DNA of 6,450 bases from JBGOUV01 sp041477815 (lineage in GTDB: Bacteria > Acidobacteriota > Terriglobia > Bryobacterales > JACQDG01): assembly GCA_041477815.1 (NCBI GenBank), contig JBGOUV010000389.1, positions 1-6,450 of the forward strand, given 5' to 3'. Shown here piece after piece: positions 1-5,797 of the stretch (positions within the stretch are counted from its first letter, which is position 1; every line of letters starts with the position of its first letter). Under the pieces are notes generated by a model. It was given only the letters and a program-made list of their open reading frames with translations, did no database searches and was not told the DNA's origin. The position numbers and the translations under genes are program-made.

Positions 1-129
1 AATCTGACCGTCCACACGTACAACGAGGCTCTTGCCGACGCGATCTATTCGCGCATTGCGGAGTGTGCAGGGCTGATGGACTCCTGGTTGGGTGCGATGG
101 AGGGTCGGGTCGGAGGCGAGGAGAAGTGA
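1..129 (+). CDS. C-terminal end of an unrecognised protein (partial, 5' end outside window)
   Basis: Frame 1 is open from the window edge to TGA at 127-129 and gives the last 42 residues of a protein, beginning NLTVHTYNEALADA and ending GRVGGEEK. The piece looks helical and soluble, with no membrane segment and no motif I recognise, so I assign no function. It is likely a real gene because its TGA overlaps the GTG start of the hydantoinase gene (GTGA, 126-129), the usual sign of translational coupling in an operon, and because that gene's GGAGG (112-116) lies inside it. By position it could be another catabolic enzyme of the same pathway (dehydrogenase, ureidopropionase or aminotransferase). 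The visible tail does not resemble the usual C-termini of those families well enough to choose. Confidence 0.65.
   Translation, partial: NLTVHTYNEALADAIYSRIAECAGLMDSWLGAMEGRVGGEEK
112..116 (+). promoter_or_regulatory. Ribosome binding site deciding the hydantoinase GTG start
   Basis: GGAGG lies 9 nt before GTG at 126-128. A second purine-rich stretch, GAGGAG at 118-123, is too close to be the main site. The frame is open further upstream to an ATG-less start around 63, but only the GTG at 126 has a Shine-Dalgarno sequence. It also gives active-site numbering that matches the family. Confidence 0.75.
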
Positions 130-1520
130 CCACACTCATTCAGAACGGCACGGTGGTAACGGCGGAGAAGACGTTCGCTGCCGACGTGTTGGTGGAAGGG
201 GAGCGCGTCAAGGAGATCGCGGCGGGGTTGCCAGCGACGGCGGCGGATCGGGTGATCGAGGCCCGGGGAATGCTGCTGTTGCCGGGCGGGGTGGATGCCC
301 ACACCCATCTGGACATGCCGTTCGGGGGGACGGTGTCGGCCGATGATTTCGAGACCGGCACGCGGGCGGCGGCGTTTGGCGGGACCACGACGCTGGTAGA
401 TTTCGCCATCCAGGCGAAGGGGACGCGGATGCGGGACGCCTTGGATACCTGGTGGAAGAAGGGCGACGGCCGGGCGGCGATCGATTACGGCCTGCACATG
501 ATCGTCACCGATTTGCCCGACGCGGGTCTGGAAGACATGGACTCGCTGGTGGACGAGGGCGTGGCCAGCTTCAAGCTGTTCATGGCCTATCCGGGGGTGC
601 TGATGGTGGACGATGCCACCATCTTCAAGGCCATGTCGCGGACCGGAGAGAATGGCGCGCTCATCTGCATGCACGCCGAGAACGGGAGCGTCATCGACGT
701 GATCGTGCGGCGGGCGCTGGCGGAGGGCAAGACGGCGCCGATCTACCACGCCTTGACGCGGCCGACCACGGCGGAGTCGGAGGCGGTGCACCGGGCGATT
801 GCGATGGCCGAGATCGCCAAATGTCCGGTGTATATCGTGCATCTGTCGTCCGAGGACGCCTTGAACCAGGTGCGGGAGGCCCGGGACCGGGGGTTGCCGG
901 CGTTCGCCGAGACGTGCCCGCAGTACCTGCTGCTCTCGATCGAGGAGCTGGAGCGGCCGGGGTTTGAGGGGGCCAAGTACGTGTTCACGCCGCCGCTGCG
1001 GGAGAAGCGTCACCTGGCTTGTCTGTGGGAGGGGCTGCGGCAGGATCACCTGCAAGTAGTTTCTACCGATCACTGCCCGTTCTGCTTTGCCGATCAGAAG
1101 ATCCTGGGGAAAGACGACTTCACCAAGATCCCCAACGGCGGGCCGGGGATCGAGAACCGGCTCCAGCTTCTGTACCACCACGGGGTGAATAGCGGAAAGC
1201 TGACGTTGAACCGGTTTGTGGAGGTGGTGTCGACCACGCCGGCGCGGATTTTTGGGTTGTATCCGCGCAAGGGAACGATTGCCGTGGGGAGTGACGCCGA
1301 CATCGTGATTTGGGATCCGGAGGCGGAGCACGTCATCAGCGCGGCGACGCATCATATGCGGGTCGATTACTCGATGTTCGAGGGATGGAAGGTGAAGGGC
1401 AACGCGCGGATGGTACTGTCGCGGGGGGACGTGATCGTAGACGGCGGCACGTGGCTGGGGCGGGCGGGACGTGGCGCGTACGTCAAGCGTGCGGCTCGAG
1501 GAGGCGCCTGGCGGACGTAG
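126..1520 (+). CDS. hydA: D-hydantoinase / dihydropyrimidinase (cyclic amidohydrolase)
   Basis: This is a cytoplasmic binuclear-zinc enzyme that opens 5,6-dihydrouracil/dihydrothymine or 5-substituted hydantoins to N-carbamoyl-beta- or alpha-amino acids. The 464-residue product has the usual family length. From the GTG start, the metal ligands fall at H59 and H61 (DAHTHLD), K150 (the carboxylated lysine of SFKLFMAYPG), H183 (MHAENG), H239 (VHLSS) and D315 (STDHCPF). Y155 is the catalytic tyrosine and N337 (KIPNGGP) the substrate-binding asparagine. These positions nearly coincide with those of characterised bacterial D-hydantoinases, which supports the GTG start. Residue 288 is Thr (FTPPLR) where Ser is usual. 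The start overlaps the upstream stop by 4 nt. The NCS1 transporter and semialdehyde dehydrogenase downstream favour a role in reductive pyrimidine catabolism (PydB-like). Allantoinase is less likely; the exact substrate cannot be read from sequence. Confidence 0.95.
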   Translation: MTTLIQNGTVVTAEKTFAADVLVEGERVKEIAAGLPATAADRVIEARGMLLLPGGVDAHTHLDMPFGGTVSADDFETGTRAAAFGGTTTLVDFAIQAKGTRMRDALDTWWKKGDGRAAIDYGLHMIVTDLPDAGLEDMDSLVDEGVASFKLFMAYPGVLMVDDATIFKAMSRTGENGALICMHAENGSVIDVIVRRALAEGKTAPIYHALTRPTTAESEAVHRAIAMAEIAKCPVYIVHLSSEDALNQVREARDRGLPAFAETCPQYLLLSIEELERPGFEGAKYVFTPPLREKRHLACLWEGLRQDHLQVVSTDHCPFCFADQKILGKDDFTKIPNGGPGIENRLQLLYHHGVNSGKLTLNRFVEVVSTTPARIFGLYPRKGTIAVGSDADIVIWDPEAEHVISAATHHMRVDYSMFEGWKVKGNARMVLSRGDVIVDGGTWLGRAGRGAYVKRAARGGAWRT

Positions 1521-1521
1521 G

Positions 1522-1556
1522 GCGGGCTTTTAGCCCGCGCAGGGCTTCAGCCCCGC
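1522..1556 (+). repeat. Twin palindromic hairpins, REP-like intergenic element
   Basis: Two adjacent inverted repeats start 2 nt after the hydantoinase stop. The first has arms GCGGGCT (1522-1528) and AGCCCGC (1532-1538) with a TTT loop. The second has arms GGGCT (1542-1546) and AGCCC (1549-1553), extended by GC/GC (1539-1540 with 1555-1556) across an A-C mismatch. The two units look like diverged copies of one palindrome. No T-run follows either stem, so this is not a standard intrinsic terminator. Dispersed GCGGGCT-type palindromes between genes are common in G+C-rich genomes. A role in mRNA stability or partial attenuation between hydA and the next gene is inference. Confidence 0.6.
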
Positions 1557-1595
1557 TTCCCGGCGGACTGAGTTTCAACCGGGCGGATATGCAGA

Positions 1596-1600
1596 GGAGG
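1596..1600 (+). promoter_or_regulatory. Ribosome binding site of the propeller-PHP gene
   Basis: GGAGG, within AGAGGAGG (1593-1600), lies 4 nt before ATG at 1605. It supports that ATG as the start. The next in-frame codons encode a signal-peptide-like N-terminus. Confidence 0.7.
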
Positions 1601-1604
1601 GTGT

Positions 1605-4406
1605 ATGGCAATCCAGAGGACGCTGGTGGCAGTGGTGATGGCGGGAGTAGCGGGTCTGGCGGTCTGGATGCAAGCGCAAATTACGCGGCCGCAGCCGGCG
1701 CCGCCCGAGGGGGAGTTGCAGGCGGTGACGCTGGTATTTGGGTCGAAGGATCAAGAGCCGGCGAAGTGGGATGGCGAGGTCGCGGTCTCTCAGGGGAAGA
1801 TCGAGAGGGTGGTGGGGTATCACTTCACCGAGACGTGCAAGGTGGAGGGAAACCGGTGGGAATGCGCGACGCATCCTTGGGCGCCGTTTTCCGGGGGGAT
1901 GCATCCGAACGAGAAGCCGCAGCCGCGGCCTACGCCGGTCGAGGCGGTGGGGGTGACGGTGGAGTTTCGGGCACCGGCGGACGCGGAGTTGCGGGTGAAG
2001 GTGCCGAAGGGGGAGTTTGGGTTCCGGCCTAGGGATGTGCCGGCGGTGGGGGGAATCTTCCCGTTGGCCGCTACGGTGGAGGTGTACCGGACGCCGGTGG
2101 TGGAGACGATCTCGGAGGCGGCTTACGAGGACGACTACCCGTCGACCTGGTGGTCCTCGAGTGGCGTCCTGAGCGTTGCCTGGCAAGGCTATCGGGACGG
2201 CGGCGAGCGGGTATTCTTGAGAGGCTATCGGGAGGGCCAGTGGACGGCGCGTCAGGAGTGGACCGACAAGCCGGGCGATATCTTTCGGCCCCTGGTCTAC
2301 CAGAGTAGCGGCAAGACCTCCTTGATTTGGTCCCAGCGCGTTGGTTCCGACTGGCAGTTGATGGGTGCCGGGAGTCCGGGCGAAGTCCGGGCTGTCACGC
2401 GGGGCGAGGGGAACAACCTGTTTGCGCGCGTGGCCGGCGATGGGGAGGGGCAGAGCGGCGTGGTCTATCAGAAGTGGCGACGGGGACGCAGCGACATCTA
2501 CTTCAGCGACCTTCGCCAGGAGGTCCTGCTGAGCGACCCGCGGCGGGATGCTCGGGCCAACGACTGGAATCCGGCGGTGGTGCTGGATCGGGCTAAGACC
2601 TTCTGGGTGGCTTGGGACGGGTACGCCAGCGGCAGCTATAACATTTACCTGCGGTCGGTACGGGAGGGTAAGGCGGGGGAGTTGGTGCGAGTCACCAATT
2701 CTACGCGGTTTCACGCGCATCCTAGTCTGGCGGTTGATGCCCAGAATCGGGTTTGGGTAGCTTGGGATGAGGCGCCGGAGAATTGGGGCAAGGACGTCGG
2801 GTTTCTGCTGAGTGGGGGGACGGGGCTGTATGAGTCGCGGTCGATTCGAGTGGCGGTTTATGCGGGAGGAAAATGGCTGGCGCCGCTGCGGCAGCCGGAG
2901 GAGGTCGTCCCGTATGGGTATCGACGATATTTTCAGACACCTCGGCTGGTGGCGGACTCGGCGGGGAACATGTGGCTGGTGGCGCGGCCGCGGACTTCGG
3001 CGCGGCTGCCGACGTCGTTGTGGGCGGCGGGGGGGAAGTGGGAAGCGGTGGCTACCTACTACAACGGGGACCGATGGTCGGAGTTGATTCCTCTTCCGGG
3101 GACGGTGGGCCGGAATGAGGGGGGACTCGAGGCGGTGGCGGACGGGAAGGGGAATGTTTGGGTGGCGGCGGTTACCGATAACCGGTTGTGGGGAGGGCCG
3201 AACTTTGGGCATCCGCCGCAGAACAATGAGATTGTGGTGGCGCGGTTGAATGCCGGCCGAGCCGGGGGGCCCGGCGCGGCCCGGGGGGGCCGCGCTGCTG
3301 GGGAAGAACCTCCAGGGGGGAGGCCGAGTGAGCCTCGGGAGAGGGAGCAGATTGCTGCGCTCCGGGCCTATCGGATTGAGGCAGGAGGGAAGACCTATCG
3401 CGTTTATCGGGGGGATATGCACCGGCATACTGACATCTCGGCCGATGGAGCGGGGGACGGGAGTTTGTGGGATGCCTATCGGTACGCCATGGATGCGGCC
3501 GGCATGGACTACTTTCTGGTGACGGATCATCAGTCGGGGGTGCAGGAGTATACGTGGTGGCGGATCGAGAAGTCGGCGGATATGTTCCATGTGCCGGGAT
3601 TCTTTACGGCGCTATATGGAACGGAGCGGAGCCTGGGGTATCCGAACGGGCACCGCAACCTCATTTTCGCTAAACGAGGCGTGCGGATCCTGCCGATTAC
3701 GCCTGCGGAGCAGAAGAGCAGCACCGGGCCGGTGTTGTATCCGTATCTGCGGCAGAACAACGGCTTGGCCACGTCGCATACCTCGCACACCAACATGGGA
3801 ACCGATTGGCGGGACAACGATCCGGACCTGGAGCCGCTGGTCGAGATCTTCCAAGGGGCGCGGACGTCGGCCGAGCACGAGGGGGCGCCGTTGTCGCCTA
3901 CCGAGAAGCGCACCGAGCTGTGGGCGGGTGGCTATCGGCCGTTGGGGTTTGTTTGGAATGCCTGGGCGAAGGGGTATAAGCTGGGGGTGCAGGCCAGCTC
4001 GGACCACGTGTCGACGCACTTGTCCTATGCCTGCCTGCTCGCCGAGGATTCGACACGGGAGGCATTGATGGACGCTATGCGGAAGCGGCACTCCTACGCC
4101 GCAACGTCCAACATCTTGCTGGATTACCGAATGAACGTCGGGGGCGAGACCTACTTGCAGGGGGACGTGGCGACTGCTCGGGAAGTGCCGGAGATCTGGG
4201 CGAAGATCGTGGGGACCGGGCCGCTACGCAAGGTGGAGGTGATTCGGGACAACCAGTACGTGTATTCGCAGGAGCCGCGCGGGGAGTCCTACGAGCTGCG
4301 GTATCGGGATAATGCGATTTCGCCGGGAGAGCACTACTACTATGTCCGGGTGGAGCAGCAGGACGGCAACATGGCGTGGGGGTCGCCGATATGGATCCGG
4401 CGATAG
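1605..4406 (+). CDS. Probable exported beta-propeller / PHP-domain (CehA/McbA-like) metallohydrolase
   Basis: The product has 933 residues. Residues 1-24 look like a Sec signal peptide (basic start, hydrophobic core, possible cleavage after A24), so it probably acts outside the cytoplasm. Residues ~36-165 form a beta-rich region with two cysteines (C78, C87). Residues ~173-548 hold about seven degenerate repeats with the pattern P-x-L-x-x-D-x-x-G-x-x-W-V-A-W, predicted to be a beta-propeller. A Gly/Arg/Pro/Glu-rich linker (~549-580) leads to a PHP domain (~597-840) with GDMHRHTDIS (D604, H606, H608), VTDH (D641, H642), E674, GHRN (H683), SHTSHT (H725, H728), E747 and SSDH (D800, H801). This looks like a complete di- or trinuclear metal centre. 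A small beta domain ends in a SPIWI motif. Characterised CehA/McbA relatives hydrolyse carbamate esters; PHP domains often cleave phosphoesters. The substrate is unknown. The end overlaps the transporter start. Confidence 0.85.
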   Translation: MAIQRTLVAVVMAGVAGLAVWMQAQITRPQPAPPEGELQAVTLVFGSKDQEPAKWDGEVAVSQGKIERVVGYHFTETCKVEGNRWECATHPWAPFSGGMHPNEKPQPRPTPVEAVGVTVEFRAPADAELRVKVPKGEFGFRPRDVPAVGGIFPLAATVEVYRTPVVETISEAAYEDDYPSTWWSSSGVLSVAWQGYRDGGERVFLRGYREGQWTARQEWTDKPGDIFRPLVYQSSGKTSLIWSQRVGSDWQLMGAGSPGEVRAVTRGEGNNLFARVAGDGEGQSGVVYQKWRRGRSDIYFSDLRQEVLLSDPRRDARANDWNPAVVLDRAKTFWVAWDGYASGSYNIYLRSVREGKAGELVRVTNSTRFHAHPSLAVDAQNRVWVAWDEAPENWGKDVGFLLSGGTGLYESRSIRVAVYAGGKWLAPLRQPEEVVPYGYRRYFQTPRLVADSAGNMWLVARPRTSARLPTSLWAAGGKWEAVATYYNGDRWSELIPLPGTVGRNEGGLEAVADGKGNVWVAAVTDNRLWGGPNFGHPPQNNEIVVARLNAGRAGGPGAARGGRAAGEEPPGGRPSEPREREQIAALRAYRIEAGGKTYRVYRGDMHRHTDISADGAGDGSLWDAYRYAMDAAGMDYFLVTDHQSGVQEYTWWRIEKSADMFHVPGFFTALYGTERSLGYPNGHRNLIFAKRGVRILPITPAEQKSSTGPVLYPYLRQNNGLATSHTSHTNMGTDWRDNDPDLEPLVEIFQGARTSAEHEGAPLSPTEKRTELWAGGYRPLGFVWNAWAKGYKLGVQASSDHVSTHLSYACLLAEDSTREALMDAMRKRHSYAATSNILLDYRMNVGGETYLQGDVATAREVPEIWAKIVGTGPLRKVEVIRDNQYVYSQEPRGESYELRYRDNAISPGEHYYYVRVEQQDGNMAWGSPIWIRR
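3022..3042 (+). other. Potential G-quadruplex motif on the coding strand
   Basis: Four G-tracts with short loops are visible: GGG at 3022-3024, the seven-G run at 3029-3035 (usable as two GGG tracts), and GGG at 3040-3042. The loops are CGGC, G and AAGT. The motif lies within the propeller region of the PHP gene, so any structure would also form in the mRNA. Function is not shown. Confidence 0.4.
3274..3295 (+). repeat. Perfect 9-bp all-G/C inverted repeat inside the PHP gene linker
   Basis: Arms GCGCGGCCC (3274-3282) and GGGCCGCGC (3287-3295) are exact reverse complements with a GGGG loop. The element contains a run of seven Gs (3283-3289) and is closely preceded by a run of six (3264-3269). 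It falls exactly in the low-complexity Gly/Arg linker between the propeller and the PHP domain, and the reading frame stays open through it. Such a stem in mRNA would be very stable. It may simply reflect biased composition in a free linker, or a small palindromic insertion. Confidence 0.55.
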
Positions 4407-5797
4407 CGGGAAGCTCGCTCTATAACGAAGATCTGGCGCCCGTGCCGGCGGACAAGCGGACTTGGGGGATCTACAACTTCGCTTCGCTGTGGATCGGGAT
4501 GAGCGTGTGTATTCCTACCTACATGCTGGCGTCCGGGCTGATCGCCGGGGGGATGAGCTGGTGGCAGGCGATAGGGACGATCCTGCTCGGGAATCTCATT
4601 GTGCTGGTCCCCATGGTGTTGAACGCGCATGCCGGGGCGAAGTACGGGATCCCGTTTCCGGTGTTGGTGAGGGCCTCGTTTGGGGTATTGGGGGCGAACG
4701 TGCCTGCGGTACTTCGGGCGCTGGTGGCCTGCGGATGGTTTGGCATCCAGACCTGGATCGGGGGACAGGCGATTCATGGGATGCTGCAGGTGGCCTGGCC
4801 GGCTTGGGGGAGTTGGGGAGGCGGGGTGTGGGTGTCGTTCGCGGTGTTCTGGGCGATGAACATCTGGGTCATTTGGCGGGGGATCGACTGCATCAAGTGG
4901 CTGGAGGGGATCAGCGCGCCGTTCATGATCGGGGTGGGGGTGCTGCTGTTGTGGTGGGTCACGAACCAGGCGGGGGGCCTGGGGCCGGTGCTGAGCGCGC
5001 CGAGCAAGTTTCAGACGCTGCCGGAGTTCTTCCGGTTCTTCGTCCCGGCGCTGACCGGGATGGTAGGGTTCTGGGCTACGGTGGCCCTGAACATACCGGA
5101 TTTCACGCGCTACGCGAAGTCGCAGAAGGCGCAGATGTGGGGGCAGGCGCTCGGGTTGCCTACCACCATGACGTTGTACGCGTTCATCGGGGTGGCGGTG
5201 ACGTCCGCGTCGGTGGTGATCTTTGGCGAGGCGATTTGGGACCCGGTGGTGTTGCTCGGGAAGTTTCAGAATCCGCTGGTGGCGCTGGTGGGACTGGTGG
5301 CGCTGCTGGTGGCGACCATAACCACCAACGTCGCCGCGAACGTCGTGTCGCCGGCGAACGACTTCTCGAATCTGAACCCGCGGCGGATCTCGTTTCGCAC
5401 CGGAGGCTTGATCACCGGGGTGCTGGGGATCGCCATGATGCCGTGGAAGCTGCTGTCGGATTACAGCGCCTACATCTTCGGATGGCTGGTGGGCTATTCT
5501 GGATTGTTGGGACCGGTAGCGGGAATCATGATCGTGGACTATTTCGTGGTGCGGCGGGGCGAGCTGGTGGTGGAGGATCTGTACCTGCGCGGCCGCGCCT
5601 ATGAGTACTCGGGCGGGGTGAATTACCGGAGTCTGTGGGCCCTGGCGGCCGGCGTCGCCGTGGCCCTGGTGGGATTGGCCGTGCCCGGGTTGCGGTGGCT
5701 GTACGACTACGCGTGGTTCGTGGGATTTCTGGTAGCCGGCGCGACCTACTACGCGCTGATGGCCGGGCAGGAAGGCCTGGCAGGAGAAGAGACATGA
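4391..5797 (+). CDS. NCS1-family nucleobase / hydantoin / allantoin transporter
   Basis: This integral inner-membrane symporter of the nucleobase-cation-symport-1 family has about 12 hydrophobic segments over 468 residues, the normal size. The N-terminal signature is LYNEDLAPVP...RTWGIYNFASLWIGMS. Segment 3 carries GWFGIQTW (W116, Q120), corresponding to Trp117/Gln121 that bind hydantoin in Mhp1. Segment 6 carries GFWATVALNIPDFTRY (W228), near the Mhp1 Trp220 position. Segment 8 carries TTNVAANVVSPANDF (N313/N317), in the region of Mhp1 Asn318. I chose ATG 4391, with GGGGG (4378-4382) 8 nt upstream. GTG at 4376 would add five residues and has a poorer binding site. Either start lies inside the end of the PHP gene, suggesting coupling, and the stop overlaps the dehydrogenase start. 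Beside a hydantoinase, uracil, dihydropyrimidine, hydantoin or allantoin is the likely cargo; which one is not decidable here. Confidence 0.93.
   Translation: MDPAIAGSSLYNEDLAPVPADKRTWGIYNFASLWIGMSVCIPTYMLASGLIAGGMSWWQAIGTILLGNLIVLVPMVLNAHAGAKYGIPFPVLVRASFGVLGANVPAVLRALVACGWFGIQTWIGGQAIHGMLQVAWPAWGSWGGGVWVSFAVFWAMNIWVIWRGIDCIKWLEGISAPFMIGVGVLLLWWVTNQAGGLGPVLSAPSKFQTLPEFFRFFVPALTGMVGFWATVALNIPDFTRYAKSQKAQMWGQALGLPTTMTLYAFIGVAVTSASVVIFGEAIWDPVVLLGKFQNPLVALVGLVALLVATITTNVAANVVSPANDFSNLNPRRISFRTGGLITGVLGIAMMPWKLLSDYSAYIFGWLVGYSGLLGPVAGIMIVDYFVVRRGELVVEDLYLRGRAYEYSGGVNYRSLWALAAGVAVALVGLAVPGLRWLYDYAWFVGFLVAGATYYALMAGQEGLAGEET
4806..4832 (+). other. Strong potential G-quadruplex motif inside the transporter gene
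   Basis: Four consecutive G-tracts of 5, 4, 4 and 3 bases (4806-4810, 4815-4818, 4823-4826, 4830-4832) are separated by loops of only 4, 4 and 3 nt. This is a textbook intramolecular quadruplex pattern on the sense strand. It encodes the Gly/Trp-rich stretch between predicted segments 3 and 4 of the transporter. Whether it folds or affects expression is unknown. Confidence 0.5.
5782..5786 (+). promoter_or_regulatory. Ribosome binding site of the semialdehyde dehydrogenase gene
   Basis: AGGAG lies 7 nt before ATG at 5794, inside the last codons of the transporter gene. With the ATGA overlap (5794-5797), it fixes the start and implies coupled translation. Confidence 0.75.

Noticed and set aside
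63..125. N-terminal extension of hydA to an upstream start at 63
   Set aside because: It has no ribosome binding site, overlaps the upstream gene extensively, and would shift the active-site numbering away from the family's. GTG at 126 has GGAGG at good spacing.
45..1355. Minus-strand open frame (436 codons) opposite hydA
   Set aside because: It is an antisense shadow of a gene with every catalytic residue of the hydantoinase family in place, and shows no recognisable protein features.
1522..1556. Intrinsic terminator after hydA
   Set aside because: The stems are good but no T-run follows, and the downstream gene is close, on the same strand and has a strong ribosome binding site.
1557..1600. 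Internal promoter in the spacer (TTTCAA and GATATG-like boxes)
   Set aside because: The boxes match consensus poorly and their spacing is too short for a sigma-70 promoter; not supportable by eye.
1310..2032. Gly-rich plus-strand open frame spanning the hydA end and the PHP gene start
   Set aside because: It is an out-of-frame reading of G-rich codons that overlaps two well-supported genes.
1575..3590. Long minus-strand open frame (671 codons) across the PHP gene
   Set aside because: Its translation is rich in Pro/Arg/His with no motifs, as expected for the antisense of a G-ending-codon gene. The plus-strand frame encodes clear domains.
4462..5604. Plus-strand open frame (380 codons) inside the transporter gene
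   Set aside because: It is an out-of-frame Gly/Arg/Ala-rich translation with no membrane segments; the other frame is a clear NCS1 transporter.
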